Source of the DNA: Syntrophaceae bacterium
GTDB taxonomy: Bacteria > Desulfobacterota > Syntrophia > Syntrophales > UBA5619
DNA: 54,120 nt
Assembly (NCBI GenBank): GCA_003141195.1
Contig: PLLC01000058.1
Span: 32,475 to 86,594, forward strand
Direction of reading: 5' to 3'
Shown: positions 25,844-36,556 of the stretch, piece after piece
Layout of the letters: each line of letters begins with the position of its first letter
Numbering within the stretch: position 1 is the stretch's first letter
Notes under the pieces: model-generated
What the model was told of the DNA's origin: nothing
The model's database searches: none
The model's input: only the letters and a program-made list of their open reading frames with translations
Position numbers and translations under genes: made by a program

Positions 25844-27211
25844 TCAGGGCCGTATCCCCAATTTTTCACTGCGGTAATGAAGGGAATCGTAGCTGATTTT
25901 GAGAAGCTCGGCCGCTCGGGTCTTGGACCCTCCCGCCTTTTCTATGGCCTTTTCGATGAGGAGCTTTTCAAATCTCGCCAGCTCTTCATTGAGGTTGAGA
26001 CCCGCATCCGTCAGTTCGGGAATGGCCGTCACCTCCCCTGGCCCCAGGTCTTTGGAGAGGACAAGATTCTCCGGAAGGATGATGTTCGAGGTCTCCAGGG
26101 CGATGCTCCGTTCGATAATGTTCTCCAACTCCCGGATATTCCCCGGGAATGGGTACTGCATCAGCAGCTCCAGGGCATAAGCGGATATTGTTTTGATCTC
26201 TTTCCCGAATTCACGCGAATATTTTTCGATGAAGTGTTTCGTCAGGACCGGGATATCCTCCTTCCTCTCCCGGAGAGGCGGGAGTTGGAGCGGGATGACG
26301 TTGAGTCGGTAATAGAGGTCTTCCCGGAAGGATCCGGATTTTACATTATCCGCCAGATTCTGATGGGTGGCGGAGATGATGCGCACATCGACCCGGATGT
26401 CGTCTGCGCCGCCAATGCGGCGGAAGGTCTTTTCCTGGACAACCCGCAGGAGCTTGACCTGGAGCAGAGGCGGAAGCTCCGCAATTTCATCCAGAAAGAT
26501 GGTTCCCCCGTGGGCGACCTCGAAAAGTCCGGCCTTGTCCGAATAGGCGCCGGTAAAGGCCCCTTTGATGTAACCGAAGAGCTCGCTTTCCAGAAGGTTT
26601 TCCGGAATACCCCCGCAATTGATCACCACAAAGGGCATCTTCCGGCGGGAACTGTTTTCGTGAACGGCCTTGGCCACCAGCTCCTTGCCCGTGCCGCTCT
26701 CGCCGAGGATCAGGACGTTGGCGGGCGTGTCCGCGACCTTCTTGATCGTCGTATAGACCTTGAGCATCTCCCGGCTGTTTCCGATCATGTTTCCAAAGCC
26801 GACGGCGTCTCCCACCTCCTTGAGAAAGAGGGCGTCGTCCCGTTTCACCCCCTTCGCGGGCAGGGCATTCCGGACGATCCGATTGAGGTCTTCGATCGCG
26901 AAATCCTTTTCGATGTAATCGTAGGCCCCTTCCTTCATGGCGGTGACCGCCGTTTCACCGGAGGCATAGGCCGTAATCAGAATGACCATCGTTTCCGGGG
27001 AAATCTGCTTGACCTCCTTGAGAAAACCGATCCCGTCCATCTTCGGCATCTTCAGGTCCGTGATGATCAGATCGAACGTCTCTTTCCGGCACCGGCTGAG
27101 GGCCTTTCCGGCATCGCTGGAGGTGCTGACCCGGTATCCCTCGCGGCTCAGCATGATCTCCAGAAACTCCCGCATCCCCTGGTCATCGTCCACCACAAGG
27201 ATCTTGGCCAT
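25844..27211 (-). CDS. NtrC-family sigma-54-dependent response regulator, PilR-like
   Basis: The protein has about 455 residues. Receiver domain (1-120): acidic pocket in VVDDDQG, phospho-acceptor Asp in [14 protein letters not shown], and Lys in YIEKDF. AAA+ domain: [15 protein letters not shown] (Walker A), [17 protein letters not shown], whose GAFTGA loop contacts sigma-54, FLDEIAE (Walker B) and [11 protein letters not shown]. The C-terminal Fis-type HTH contains [25 protein letters not shown] favours ATG 27211 over 27214. It lies directly after the histidine kinase gene (18 bp), so the two form a pair. Confidence 0.92.
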   Translation of the reverse strand: MAKILVVDDDQGMREFLEIMLSREGYRVSTSSDAGKALSRCRKETFDLIITDLKMPKMDGIGFLKEVKQISPETMVILITAYASGETAVTAMKEGAYDYIEKDFAIEDLNRIVRNALPAKGVKRDDALFLKEVGDAVGFGNMIGNSREMLKVYTTIKKVADTPANVLILGESGTGKELVAKAVHENSSRRKMPFVVINCGGIPENLLESELFGYIKGAFTGAYSDKAGLFEVAHGGTIFLDEIAELPPLLQVKLLRVVQEKTFRRIGGADDIRVDVRIISATHQNLADNVKSGSFREDLYYRLNVIPLQLPPLRERKEDIPVLTKHFIEKYSREFGKEIKTISAYALELLMQYPFPGNIRELENIIERSIALETSNIILPENLVLSKDLGPGEVTAIPELTDAGLNLNEELARFEKLLIEKAIEKAGGSKTRAAELLKISYDSLHYRSEKLGIRP

Positions 27212-27229
27212 CATTTTCCTCCACGCCTT

Positions 27230-28933
27230 CTATGAAATGGTCTGGTTCCCGTCAACGGGGAAAATGCGGCGGGGAAACCATATTGTGCAGGTCGTACCCT
27301 TCCCCGGCTCACTTTGAATATCGATTTTCCCCTGGTATCCTTCCAGAATCCGGCTGACCACCGCCAGTCCTAGCCCCGTCCCCATATCCCGCGTCGTATA
27401 GAAAGGTTCAAAAATCTTCGGAAGCCGCGATTTTTCAATACCACAGCCCGTGTCGTGAATTCGGATTTCCACACCATCTCTTTCATCTTTCCGGCAACCG
27501 CGCGCTTCAACCGTCAGCGCACCCCCCTCCGGCATGGCCTGTACCGCATTGAGAATCACATTCCAGAGGACCTGTCTGCCCTCGGTTCGGTTCATGTGAA
27601 TGGATAGCGGATCATCCTTCAGGTGAAGGTCAATCTGGACGGGTTCATGCCAGTCCGGAACAAAGCGAAGGGAGTCCAGGACATCCCGGATCATGTCCCT
27701 GAGATCGACCTCCTCACGGACCCCGGGCGCCGGTCTCGCCATCCGAAGAAAATCCTTCAAAAAACTCTCTAACTGGTCCTTTCCCCGGAGGATGATCTGC
27801 ATCAGTTTCTCATGGGTTTCGTTATGGGAAAGATCCCGACTCAGCATCTGAATCGAACCGCTCATGGAAGCGAGCGGGTTCCGGATCTCATGCGCCATAC
27901 CCGCGGCCATCTCGCCGATGAAGGCAAGCCTTCGGCTCTTTTCCAGAGATTCCCTCATTTCGTTGATTTCCGTCACGTCCTGGAAAACGATGATATTTCC
28001 GATTGTAAGCCCCTGCGGATCACGGAGGGGCGACAGGGAACCGCCGAGGCTCAGGCTCCGCCCGTCACCGGTATGGAACGTCGTTTCAAAACGGGTTCTC
28101 GCTGCCTGCCGGTACCCGTCGGGGTTCTTCTCTTTCGGGAGGGGTGGAAAATCCGGAAAGACCTCAGAGATGATCCGGTTCTTGACCTCCCGGAACGAAA
28201 GGCCGGTGATCTCGGCGGCGGCCCGGTTGAAGGATTTGATCTGTCCACCCAGGTTAACGGTCAGGATGCCCGTATCCACCGATTCGATGATGCTCCGGTA
28301 CAGAAGATCGAGCTGAGCGAAGGCGCTCTGTTTCTCGGCGAGGAGGGTTCTCGTCTTTTTCTCCTGTTCGACGACGAAACTCGTAAGGAAGGCGATGAAA
28401 TAAAATGAGAGGATATGGGTGATGATCCTCATGAAAACATATGCGGCGTTCGGGAAGTCATCCTGGAAGGGGGTCGAAAAGACGGGATAGATCACCCCGT
28501 AGAATTCCAGGTCGACGAAAAGTCCATAAAAAATACCGGCCGCGGAAGCGACGATCAGCCCGCCCCGCCTCCCAAGAAAGAGGACGGAATAGATGATGAC
28601 CAGGGGATAAAAAACGGAATAGAGGCTGTGGATGCCGCCGGTGGCATAGACCATTCCCGTGATCAGAATGACGTCACAGAGACTCTGGATGTAGATATTA
28701 AATAAAAGGTTGCGGACATACTTCAGCAGAAAAAGATAAACAATGGAAAGGATGTATGTCAGAAGAATCGTCTTGAAGAGGATGGACGCCGATATCGCCG
28801 AAAGGGTCTGCATCCCCTTGACCTCGACGAAAGTGGCGATCCCGAGAAGGAAGGTGACGATGGCGACCCTCGACAGCATCAGCCAGCGGAGACGGGGTGT
28901 CGCGTTTTCAGGAAACAGCCTATATTCGGTCAT
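27230..28933 (-). CDS. Membrane sensor histidine kinase, PilS-like
   Basis: The protein has 567 residues. The N-terminus (about 17-200) has six hydrophobic segments without an obvious periplasmic loop, as in PilS. A short coiled region is followed by a PAS domain (about 215-330, with [29 protein letters not shown]; reported here as start and end only). The phospho-acceptor His is in [20 protein letters not shown], and the ATPase has [12 protein letters not shown] (N box), DTGCGIE (G1), FEPFYTT and GTGLGLAV (G2). It phosphorylates the adjacent NtrC-type regulator. The signal sensed is unknown. Confidence 0.9.
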   Translation of the reverse strand: MTEYRLFPENATPRLRWLMLSRVAIVTFLLGIATFVEVKGMQTLSAISASILFKTILLTYILSIVYLFLLKYVRNLLFNIYIQSLCDVILITGMVYATGGIHSLYSVFYPLVIIYSVLFLGRRGGLIVASAAGIFYGLFVDLEFYGVIYPVFSTPFQDDFPNAAYVFMRIITHILSFYFIAFLTSFVVEQEKKTRTLLAEKQSAFAQLDLLYRSIIESVDTGILTVNLGGQIKSFNRAAAEITGLSFREVKNRIISEVFPDFPPLPKEKNPDGYRQAARTRFETTFHTGDGRSLSLGGSLSPLRDPQGLTIGNIIVFQDVTEINEMRESLEKSRRLAFIGEMAAGMAHEIRNPLASMSGSIQMLSRDLSHNETHEKLMQIILRGKDQLESFLKDFLRMARPAPGVREEVDLRDMIRDVLDSLRFVPDWHEPVQIDLHLKDDPLSIHMNRTEGRQVLWNVILNAVQAMPEGGALTVEARGCRKDERDGVEIRIHDTGCGIEKSRLPKIFEPFYTTRDMGTGLGLAVVSRILEGYQGKIDIQSEPGKGTTCTIWFPRRIFPVDGNQTIS

Positions 28934-29113
28934 TTGGACTCACGACCCCTTTGCATCCGGATAAAAGTTTCACAGCGGACCCACCGACAGGCTACTTTCA
29001 GTTCGGGGAAAAGTCAACAGGGTTCATGGGGAGGGTACAACAACACCGGTCGTGAGACCTCAGCGTCGGACCCCTCCCTCGTTAGGAAATCTTTACCGAC
29101 AAGAGAGTCCCTA

Positions 29114-29142
29114 TTGACAGATAGGCGTTATATTTCTATGAT
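29114..29142 (+). promoter_or_regulatory. Sigma-70-type promoter of comEC
   Basis: TTGACA (29114-29119), a 17-bp spacer and TATGAT (29137-29142), 77 bp before the comEC start. The rest of 28934-29218 between the divergent kinase and comEC genes shows no other feature. Confidence 0.75.
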
Positions 29143-29218
29143 CCACACCACGGCATCTCTGTCTTCTCCCATACTGATCTTCCGAAGAAACCTGATCTCG
29201 GAAAAAGGCGGTACAGTG

Positions 29219-31783
29219 ATGACCAGACCGTTTCTCCCTCTGGCGGCGGCACTCATAGCGGGCATCTCCTGCGGAAGCCTTTACCGGATTCCCGACCTTC
29301 CCGTTCAGGTCTCTATGGTCACTGCCCTGATTCTGATTTCCCTGATTCTAACATTCAAAAAGCTTAAGCTGATCCATCCATTCCTTCTCCTTTCCATTTT
29401 TCTCTTCGGTATCCTCGACATGAATCTATACCTTCATCCCCAGGTCGGGGGAGATCATATCCGCCATTTTGCGGGAGATGAAAAAATCACTGTGGAAGGG
29501 ATGATCTGCGAGAACCCTCAAGTATCACCTGAGAAAACGGAGCTGGTTGTCTCCGCCTCCCGGATCATCCGGGACGGGAAATATATTCCCGTTTCGGGAC
29601 GTGTCCTCCTGAACATTCGCGAGCCCTACCCTTTCCACTACGGGGATTTCATCCGCTTCCATACCCGGCTGAGAATCCCGCGGAATTTCCATAATCCCGG
29701 AGGATTCGATTACGAAACCTATCTCCGTTTCCGGGGAATTCTGGTGAGGGGGTTCGTGAAAGATGCCGCGGGTTTTGTCGTTCTGCGCAGAGAGAGAGGA
29801 AATCCGCTGCGGACGGTGCTGGAGCATTTTCGCGACCTGATCCGCAATGCCATTCTGGAAAAGGCGCCGGGAACGGAGGGAGCGATCATTCAGGCGATGA
29901 TCCTCGGCGATCAGAAGGAGATCCCGAGAGAGGTCATGGAAAAGTTCAATCGGACGGGCACCACGCACATTATCGCCATCTCCGGGTTCAATATCGGCAT
30001 GGTCGCGGTTTTTGCCCTCTTTCTGGCGCGCCTGTGCCTGAAAGCGGAGTATCTGCTCCTGAGATGGAATATGGCTGGGATCTCGATGCTTTTTGCAATC
30101 CTCGTTGTCATCCTCTACACCTTTATCGCGGGCGCAGGCATCTCGGTCGTCCGGGCCTCCATCATGGTGATGGTCTTTCTGGGCGCCATCATTCTCAACA
30201 GGAAAGGCGATCTGTACAACGCCCTGGCCCTGGCCGCCTTTCTCATCCTGATCTTTACCCCCTATTCGCTCTTCGACATCTCCTTTCAGCTCTCCTTTGC
30301 CGCGGTGGCATCACTCATCTTTTTCATGCCGAAATGGCTCGCCCTTTTACCTGCACCCCCGCCAAAAGAGGCCGCCGGTCAGACCCGGGAATGGATTCTC
30401 CGCCAAATCCAGAAAGCCCTGCGGGGTAGCGTGATTTTTTTCCTTGTTTCCCTCAGTGCAACACTCGGCACCCTTCCGCTGATTCTTCTCTATTTCAACC
30501 GATTATCCCTCATCACGCTTTTGGCAAACCTCATCTGCGTTCCTATCCTCGGCATCCTGGCGATTCCGGTTTGCATGCTCATCATCCTGGCCGTCCCGCT
30601 CTCGGCTACACTCGCTGAATGGGTTATCCAGGTTTCCGAACTCCTCGTTCAAATCTCCTTATTCTTCATTGACCGTCTGGCGGCCCTGCCCTGGGCCTCT
30701 GTTTATGTTTCGACGCCCACCTTACCGGAAATCGGCGCCTTTTATCTTCTGCTGATCTGGGGTGGTCTGCTGTTGAAATGGTTCGCAACGCGCCGGAACT
30801 CCAAAACCGCTCTGAAAATACCCCTCCTGATGAAGGCGGTTCCGGTCATCCTCGTCCTTTTTTTCAGCATCGACGGCGGCCATTTTTATCTCCAAGGGAT
30901 TCAACAAGGGCGCCTTTCCGTGACCGCCGTGGATGTCGGTCAGGGAAACAGCATCCTGATCCGGCTTCCCGGCGGGAAAAAGATACTCGTGGACGGCGGC
31001 GGGTTCTTCGACGACAGTTTCGATCTTGGGAAATTTGTGTTGGCCCCCTACCTCTGGCATGAGCGGATCACCCGCATCGATACGGTGGTCCTGACCCATC
31101 CCCATCCGGACCACCTGCAGGGGCTCCTGTTCATCCTGGAGAACTTTCATGTGCGGGAGGCATGGATTAACGGCGAGACGTCTGATACGGAGCTTTACCT
31201 TTCCTTCCGTCGGATCATCCGGGAAAAAGGGATTGTTCTGCGGACCCTGTCGGACAGGACGCCGGCGATGGATGTTTCCGGAGTCGGAATCCATTTTCTG
31301 AATCCGGAGGGAAATGCCATCCAGAAGGAAATGCCGGATGCCCCTGCCATTCGGCCCCCCCCTGCCCCTCCGCCGTCTGTCGCAAAGTCCGCCGCCCTTC
31401 TCTTTGATACAACCAACGACCGTTCCCTCGCCCTGAAACTCTCCTTCGGCGAGCTCCGTTTTCTGCTGCCGGCGGATATCTCGGAGAGCGTCGAGAATCG
31501 TCTGGTTCATGCCGGGGTCGATCTGCGCAGCGATGTGATCTTCATTCCGCATCACGGGAGCTACCGTTCCAGCAGCATCCCCTTTATTGAAAAGGTAAAA
31601 CCGCAAATCGCCGTGGTCAGTTGCGGCGCGGAAAACGTCTTTGGCTTCCCCCACCCGGATGTCCTCCGGCGGTACGAAATGATCCAGGCGCAGGTCTATC
31701 GGACGGATCGCAACGGCGCCGTCACCGTCACCACGGACGGCCGGAAACTCGCCGTCGACGTTTTCAACCCCGGAAATCCCTGA
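29219..31783 (+). CDS. comEC: DNA internalisation competence protein ComEC/Rec2
   Basis: The protein has 854 residues with all three domains. The N-terminal DUF4131-like region has helices and an OB-like part (about 1-210). The competence membrane domain (about 230-560) starts at [20 protein letters not shown] and has many helices. The C-terminal metallo-beta-lactamase domain (about 600-850) contains [39 protein letters not shown] (HxHxDH) and [12 protein letters not shown]. It forms the inner-membrane channel for single-stranded DNA uptake and may process the strand. I chose ATG 29219 because AAGGCGG is 7 nt upstream; the frame is open further upstream, with no family sequence. Confidence 0.93.
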   Translation: MTRPFLPLAAALIAGISCGSLYRIPDLPVQVSMVTALILISLILTFKKLKLIHPFLLLSIFLFGILDMNLYLHPQVGGDHIRHFAGDEKITVEGMICENPQVSPEKTELVVSASRIIRDGKYIPVSGRVLLNIREPYPFHYGDFIRFHTRLRIPRNFHNPGGFDYETYLRFRGILVRGFVKDAAGFVVLRRERGNPLRTVLEHFRDLIRNAILEKAPGTEGAIIQAMILGDQKEIPREVMEKFNRTGTTHIIAISGFNIGMVAVFALFLARLCLKAEYLLLRWNMAGISMLFAILVVILYTFIAGAGISVVRASIMVMVFLGAIILNRKGDLYNALALAAFLILIFTPYSLFDISFQLSFAAVASLIFFMPKWLALLPAPPPKEAAGQTREWILRQIQKALRGSVIFFLVSLSATLGTLPLILLYFNRLSLITLLANLICVPILGILAIPVCMLIILAVPLSATLAEWVIQVSELLVQISLFFIDRLAALPWASVYVSTPTLPEIGAFYLLLIWGGLLLKWFATRRNSKTALKIPLLMKAVPVILVLFFSIDGGHFYLQGIQQGRLSVTAVDVGQGNSILIRLPGGKKILVDGGGFFDDSFDLGKFVLAPYLWHERITRIDTVVLTHPHPDHLQGLLFILENFHVREAWINGETSDTELYLSFRRIIREKGIVLRTLSDRTPAMDVSGVGIHFLNPEGNAIQKEMPDAPAIRPPPAPPPSVAKSAALLFDTTNDRSLALKLSFGELRFLLPADISESVENRLVHAGVDLRSDVIFIPHHGSYRSSSIPFIEKVKPQIAVVSCGAENVFGFPHPDVLRRYEMIQAQVYRTDRNGAVTVTTDGRKLAVDVFNPGNP

Positions 31784-31802
31784 TCATACACTCATCGTTC
31801 CG

Positions 31803-31833
31803 TCAATTATCAAGTCAATTACGCGATAATTGA
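31803..31833. repeat. AT-rich inverted repeat in a cluster of CAATTA boxes
   Basis: TCAATTATC (31803-31811) and GATAATTGA (31825-31833) are a perfect 9-bp inverted repeat. Further copies of the TCAATTA core occur at 31815, 31840 and 31862 within 75 bp. It lies between convergent comEC and the SecB-like gene and may serve as a bidirectional terminator, or mark the border of the defence island. Role unknown. Confidence 0.4.
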
Positions 31834-31885
31834 AGGGCAATTGATATTCCCGTCGATTCCGTTGTCAATTATTCTGGAATAAGGA

Positions 31886-32356
31886 TTATTTTTTTGGCGT
31901 CTTCTTTCGGGGGATCTTTTTTACCTGTCCGATGCTCTCTTTTTTCTTTCCCAAAATCACTCGCATATTGACAGGAGGGATCAATAGCGGAGGGAAGTCC
32001 GTTCTCATGGTCAGATTGGCGATAATCTCTCGTACAAACGGGAATATGATGGTTGGCGCCTGAATTTCCGCGAATTCTTCCAAGGCCCCGACGTTTTGCT
32101 CATCGCGGAGCGAAAAATGACCCGCCACCACTATAAATATTTTCATAGGCGAGGGATCAACGCCGGAAAGGTCAATATGGACGTGAAGGACAATCTTTAG
32201 CCGTTTCTTGTCTTCAGAAAGAGATTTCTCTATATCCACGCCAAATTGGACCCCTAAGGGTTTTTTGCCGAAAGTATAATTGGGGTCGGTTTCAAAGGTG
32301 ACCTTCTCCAAAATCAGTTTATCGAATGCAATACCTTGATGTTCGTTCTGCTTCAT
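31886..32356 (-). CDS. SecB-like chaperone of a toxin-antitoxin-chaperone (TAC) module
   Basis: The protein has 156 residues. It has the SecB layout, with beta-strand-rich VLHVHIDLSG and KIFIVVAGHFS, then APTIIFPFVREIIANLTMRTDFPPLLIPPVNM, which corresponds to the FPyaRe and P-x-L-x-x-P-V-N region of SecB (motif at residues about 99-130). The basic C-terminal tail (KKIPRKKTPKK) is unlike canonical SecB. In TAC modules this chaperone folds and protects the antitoxin, as shown for Mycobacterium tuberculosis Rv1957. It starts directly after the antitoxin stop and is the last gene in the toxin-antitoxin-chaperone order. Confidence 0.82.
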   Translation of the reverse strand: MKQNEHQGIAFDKLILEKVTFETDPNYTFGKKPLGVQFGVDIEKSLSEDKKRLKIVLHVHIDLSGVDPSPMKIFIVVAGHFSLRDEQNVGALEEFAEIQAPTIIFPFVREIIANLTMRTDFPPLLIPPVNMRVILGKKKESIGQVKKIPRKKTPKK

Positions 32357-32779
32357 CTATGCTCCCATTGTCTTTTTTGAGGGCTTAAAGAAAGGGCCTC
32401 CGAATTCATAGCCGCCCGAAGCGGATCTGCTTTTTGGTCGATAATCCTGGATAGAATAAACATTTTGAGGTTTCAACACCGGTTCGGCTGATAACTTTTT
32501 ATCCCGCAGCGAGACAAGCAGTTCGAGATCGAGCACCTCTGCAATCTTTCGCAGGGTTCGGATGGAATAATTCTGATAGTCCGCGTTTTCCATCCGGGCG
32601 ATGGCGGACTGAGAGGTGCCGACACTGCGCGCAAGCTCCGCCTGCGTAAGCCCCTCCCTTTCCCTGAAAGCGGCAATCTCGATAGCTATTCTGGACTTTT
32701 CGAGACCTTTGTAGAAATCTTTTTCAAGATCTTTGTCTTCCTTGAACTGTTCTTTCAAAAAATCTTTAAAGTTTGTCAT
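32357..32779 (-). CDS. higA: HigA-like antitoxin with C-terminal chaperone-addiction extension
   Basis: The protein has 140 residues. An XRE-type HTH occupies about 47-100, with REREGLTQAELARSVGTSQ and SAIARMENADY. After the HTH a Ser/Gly-rich tail of about 40 residues ends EFGGPFFKPSKKTMGA. Such extensions (chaperone addiction domains) make the antitoxin aggregation-prone unless the SecB-like partner binds. ATG 32779 has GAGGGG 6 nt upstream and overlaps the toxin stop (ATGA). A longer TTG form from 32800 is unlikely. Confidence 0.85.
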   Translation of the reverse strand: MTNFKDFLKEQFKEDKDLEKDFYKGLEKSRIAIEIAAFREREGLTQAELARSVGTSQSAIARMENADYQNYSIRTLRKIAEVLDLELLVSLRDKKLSAEPVLKPQNVYSIQDYRPKSRSASGGYEFGGPFFKPSKKTMGA

Positions 32780-33135
32780 CTGTGTCCCCTCATTTCCCAA
32801 TCTTCCTTGTTCTTCAGCGCAATGGTCAGTTCTTCCGGCGGTGTTTCATCGGTCTTCTTCTGGAAGGCATGCAAAAGAACGATTGTGTCTGCGACGTGGT
32901 AGAAATAAAAGATTCTATAACCGTTTCTGCCGAAATCAACCCGCATTTCCCATAATCCAGGATGGTGGGAGAGATTCTTATAATGCTTGTCGCAACTTAA
33001 TTCGGACGGCTGTTTCTCTTCAAGTAAGGCAATGTATTTATATACCTTGATTTTTTCTTTTCTCGTCAGGTTTCTAAGAAAGTCCTTTACCGGTTCCTGT
33101 CCCTTCCTGTCACTGTAAAATTGAACTGTGTACAT
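32776..33135 (-). CDS. higB: HigB-like RelE-superfamily toxin
   Basis: The protein has 119 residues. The RelE fold is recognisable from FLRNLTRKEKIKVYKYI, LSHHPGLWEMRVDFGRNGYRIFYFYHV (basic and aromatic residues on the central strands) and VLLHAFQKKTDETP, which is very typical of HigB/gp49 proteins. These toxins cleave mRNA on the ribosome. It comes first, as in other HigB-HigA loci. A possible promoter (TTGTTG, 18 bp, GATAAT) lies in the 103 bp upstream, before the DUF499 gene. The C-terminal part is Glu- and Lys-rich and may be disordered. Confidence 0.88.
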   Translation of the reverse strand: MYTVQFYSDRKGQEPVKDFLRNLTRKEKIKVYKYIALLEEKQPSELSCDKHYKNLSHHPGLWEMRVDFGRNGYRIFYFYHVADTIVLLHAFQKKTDETPPEELTIALKNKEDWEMRGHR

Positions 33136-33238
33136 GTCATTATCTCAGAATTGATATAATTTCAACAAAAAAACGCCGCACCTCAAAATCTTTTTTTATC
33201 CAAGATCATTTAGAGCAATTTTAAAACTTAACGGAGAT

Positions 33239-36200
33239 TCAGAACCTCCACTCCTTCTTGATCCTCGCCAGGATCTCTTCCGCGGACGCCAGATCGGCAT
33301 CCTGCTTGACCTTGATGCTGATGCGCGCCTCCACGACCAGGTCGCAGCCGACCAGGGTCTTGGACAGATCGGGCATCTCTTCGGCCAGCGACTGAACCTC
33401 CTGAACGCTCAGTTTCGCCATGTTTGTCATCCGACGATCCTGAGACGGTGGCGGCGGAGGCGGTGGCGCTTCCGCTTTGATGACGAGCGCGTAGGATCCG
33501 TCCTGGGTCAATGATGCCACCGGCCCCTTGCCGGAGATCCGCGCAATGAATCCCTGCGCCAGGGCGGCATTGAGGCCCTCCAGAAAGAGAGCCTCCGGCC
33601 AGGGTTTGCCGTACAATGCCTTGATTTCGGCATACAGCTTTTCCACGCTGGTTTTCGGTTCATCCTCCTTTGTCCAGGCATCCGGCAGGACCGGAGGCAG
33701 GAAATCGATCCCGGCAAGAAATTTCGGTGGATGGTGGAGGGTCGCTTCCGAATCAAGCTGAATCGCCGTCGGTTTTTCCTTGAACACGCTGTCATTGCCG
33801 TAGACGAGCCAAAGCGTCCCATTCATCACGGCGGCGGTCAGCGCCTGTTGAACGATCTTGTAATCTACGGCCGGGATGGGACGCGGCTCAGGGGGATAGT
33901 CTGGGTGCGCCTTTTCCATAAAAACATGCTTGCCGTCGAACCAAGAGTAAAGCCCGGATAACTTGACCCCACGATCATCCTCCGGCCAAAGCCCCGTCAA
34001 TGCGTCCGGTGTAACGGTAGATGGGTGCAAGTTCGTCGGTTTAGCGCCGGCGGGAAGCCATGCCTCGGCGATCTGCTCCCAATCGACCATATCGATTGCG
34101 CAATGCCAGAACCACTGCTCCGACCCGTCGGATCGCCGGCAGCGAAGCGCCAGGATGCCTCGACGTACGGCGTCCTCGACGGTGTTGAGCACCACTTGTC
34201 GGCTTAACAGCTTCGGCAATCGAGCGTGTCGGCCGAAGGCGCCGTAAAGTTCGCCAACCCGGATGAAGGCGTCCGTCGGCGGCCATTCGGAATAAGGGCC
34301 GCCGGGCATGAGCGCCTCGGCGTCCATCTTTTCCTTGAAAAGCCTCAGCGGCTTTTCCACAAGCAGGGCCGCCATGAGCGATTGGGCGCCGACGGTGAAC
34401 TTACGAGCGAGAATTGTTCCGTCCGAATGGAGATAGATCACGATCTCGTAGGCGTTCTTCACGGCGGTCTGCGCCTCCATCAGGGTTTCTTTTTCCCGCC
34501 TCTTGACGATTTCCTGCTGGTTCGTATCGAGTTCCTTGAACCGGCTTGAGTTTCTGATCTCTCCCCATGCCATCCAGTCGGCGATGTGATGTTCTGCCGT
34601 GTGCAGACCCGTGACGCTCGGCGTTACCACGAGAACTATATTTTGGTAGGTGCGTGGATGATCGGGCGACGAGGATGTGCGGATGAAGTCGGCCACTTTG
34701 GAAAGGGGTGCGTCGCCGACGATGCCCGCGTACTCGGCGCCGACGACGACCAGCCGGAACTGGCCGTCGTCATCCACATCGGCTGGCGATAAGGGAAGTT
34801 TGTGGGGTTTGATCTGTTCCAGATCCGCGAAGAGCGGCGGGCATTTCGTCCGCGCCAGTTCGTCGAATTTGCCTCTCGCGTTTTTCAGCGCCTGCCGCTT
34901 ATAGGAATCGTGGATCTGGTTCAGGTTTGGTTTCGGCCCTAGCCGCCAGTATCGGGGCACGCCGGTTCCGGCCTCTGTGACGTCGCATTCCTCCAGATAC
35001 CACGACGCCTTGTACCAGGCTGAGAGTCCCGCGTTCAGGACGGCGGGCATGTCACAGGTCGCCGCCAGGAGCCAGCGCAGTTCGTATAGCTCCGCCTGCT
35101 CACCGATGGGCTGTGAGAAGATGAAGGAAGCAACGCAGGCTGCCTCGATCTCCCGTCCCGTAAGTGTGGATGCGTCGGCCTTCTGCGCCTCCCTTGCCTT
35201 GGGAAGTTCCGTCCGAAGGTTCCCCGGCCAGGGCGGTTGGTTCGTTCCGGTCACCGAATCCATTGCCGCCGAGGCGATCTTGAGCAGAGCTTCACTCAGA
35301 CCCTCTTTGTCCGGCGCGATTAGGAAGACTTGAGGTCCGATGAGGGGGGATTCATCCCAGGGTTCCGCGTCGCGCAGGGCCATGGCGAAGGTCTGCAGAA
35401 CGCCCCTTGTCCTCTGGAACTGATGGAGCTCGGTCCATTTTCCGAAGAAGCGATCCAGCAGGTCCGGGTGAAAGGGATAGGCCTTTTTCAAGCGTTCCTC
35501 AGATTCGGGCATCTTGGCGCGAATCGGTTCCACCGTCTTCATCCGCGGCCAAAAGGCCAGGATGTGTTTGTAGCGATCCGTTTCGCTTTCCGGGTATTTT
35601 TCGAACATCCGTCGCCGCAAAAGCTCAGCTAAGTCATCTTTTTCAACGGGCGATTGGATCGACGCCTGTCGTCCCAAGCCGCCGTTGCAGGCGTTGAGGA
35701 CGGCCTCGCCCACGTTGTCCTTCTTTGAGGGCTCCGAGGCCAGAAGGGAAACGACCAGGCAGGATTGCCCGGAAGATTCGACCGCCTGGGCCAGCCTCTG
35801 GAAGAAATTCTTTAAGCGATCGTACCAGAAGGCACCCCGGTCCTTGCTTTCTCCCGTGGGGTCAGGCGATGCGGCGTCATGAGCCCACATGAGAAACTCG
35901 TCGATCATGATCAGCGCTCCTTGTCCGGCGGTCTCCACCTCACGAAGGATTTCCGCCCACAGGGTGTCCGCCGGCGGCGTGTCGAAATCCGGCTCGGCTT
36001 CGTCTCGCTGAAGGATGTCAATACCTTTTTGCCCCAGAAGCTGCCATGCGATGAGGTTCCACGGCATCCGGAAGCGTTTTGTCTGCCCGTCCGGCGACTT
36101 TGCCTCTCCACCGGCCTTCCAGTCCACCTTATCGAAGGAAACCGCTGCGATGCGCGCTTGAGGCGGATTTTTCATCTGGGTGTCGTTGAGGATCATCCCC

Positions 36201-36556
36201 ACGGAGGTCTCTTTCCGGGGGAGGGCCGCACCAAGGGTGGTCAGGTAATAAAGAGTGGTAAGAGTATGGGATTTCCCGCCGCCGAAGGTCTGGGAGACGT
36301 TGACGACGGCCTCGCCCCCGTTTTGCTTGGCCAGCCGCCTTAAAACGACCCGGCAGAACTGCCTCAAGTTGTGCGTGGCGTAGGTGGTGGAAAAGAACTG
36401 GACCGGATCGCAATAATAGGGCAGCTTCCCCGGGCCGCCGAAGATGACATGATGCAGATCGATTGCAAAGTCGCTGGCCGTGAGTTTGCGGTCCCGGATT
36501 TCAGACCGCAGTTGGCATGTCTCCTTCCAGGGTAGAATGACAGAGGTCTTTTTCAT
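33239..36556 (-). CDS. DUF499 domain ATPase of a helicase-methylase-ATPase defence system
   Basis: The protein has 1105 residues. The N-terminal P-loop is VSQTFGGGKSHTL (about 87-99, GGGKSH), with a Walker B-like ALIMIDEFLMW near residue 220. The middle contains SPVEKDDLAELLRRRMFEKYP and YPFHPDLLDRFFGKWTEL, common in DUF499 proteins. A proline-rich linker with six or more Pro (around 1035) joins a C-terminal domain of about 60 residues. It probably couples ATP hydrolysis to the methyltransferase and helicase. Its start overlaps the methyltransferase stop by 4 bp, and it is third in the gene order. A shared promoter before the helicase is likely. Confidence 0.85.
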   Translation of the reverse strand: MKKTSVILPWKETCQLRSEIRDRKLTASDFAIDLHHVIFGGPGKLPYYCDPVQFFSTTYATHNLRQFCRVVLRRLAKQNGGEAVVNVSQTFGGGKSHTLTTLYYLTTLGAALPRKETSVGMILNDTQMKNPPQARIAAVSFDKVDWKAGGEAKSPDGQTKRFRMPWNLIAWQLLGQKGIDILQRDEAEPDFDTPPADTLWAEILREVETAGQGALIMIDEFLMWAHDAASPDPTGESKDRGAFWYDRLKNFFQRLAQAVESSGQSCLVVSLLASEPSKKDNVGEAVLNACNGGLGRQASIQSPVEKDDLAELLRRRMFEKYPESETDRYKHILAFWPRMKTVEPIRAKMPESEERLKKAYPFHPDLLDRFFGKWTELHQFQRTRGVLQTFAMALRDAEPWDESPLIGPQVFLIAPDKEGLSEALLKIASAAMDSVTGTNQPPWPGNLRTELPKAREAQKADASTLTGREIEAACVASFIFSQPIGEQAELYELRWLLAATCDMPAVLNAGLSAWYKASWYLEECDVTEAGTGVPRYWRLGPKPNLNQIHDSYKRQALKNARGKFDELARTKCPPLFADLEQIKPHKLPLSPADVDDDGQFRLVVVGAEYAGIVGDAPLSKVADFIRTSSSPDHPRTYQNIVLVVTPSVTGLHTAEHHIADWMAWGEIRNSSRFKELDTNQQEIVKRREKETLMEAQTAVKNAYEIVIYLHSDGTILARKFTVGAQSLMAALLVEKPLRLFKEKMDAEALMPGGPYSEWPPTDAFIRVGELYGAFGRHARLPKLLSRQVVLNTVEDAVRRGILALRCRRSDGSEQWFWHCAIDMVDWEQIAEAWLPAGAKPTNLHPSTVTPDALTGLWPEDDRGVKLSGLYSWFDGKHVFMEKAHPDYPPEPRPIPAVDYKIVQQALTAAVMNGTLWLVYGNDSVFKEKPTAIQLDSEATLHHPPKFLAGIDFLPPVLPDAWTKEDEPKTSVEKLYAEIKALYGKPWPEALFLEGLNAALAQGFIARISGKGPVASLTQDGSYALVIKAEAPPPPPPPSQDRRMTNMAKLSVQEVQSLAEEMPDLSKTLVGCDLVVEARISIKVKQDADLASAEEILARIKKEWRF

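Noticed and set aside
25835-27235. Long plus-strand frame opposite the response regulator
   Set aside because: The minus strand encodes a complete NtrC-type protein with intact AAA+ motifs; the plus frame has no domain.
28934-29218. Start of comEC further upstream in the same open frame
   Set aside because: The upstream frame runs through the promoter at 29114-29142 and contains no family sequence; the ATG at 29219 has a good ribosome site.
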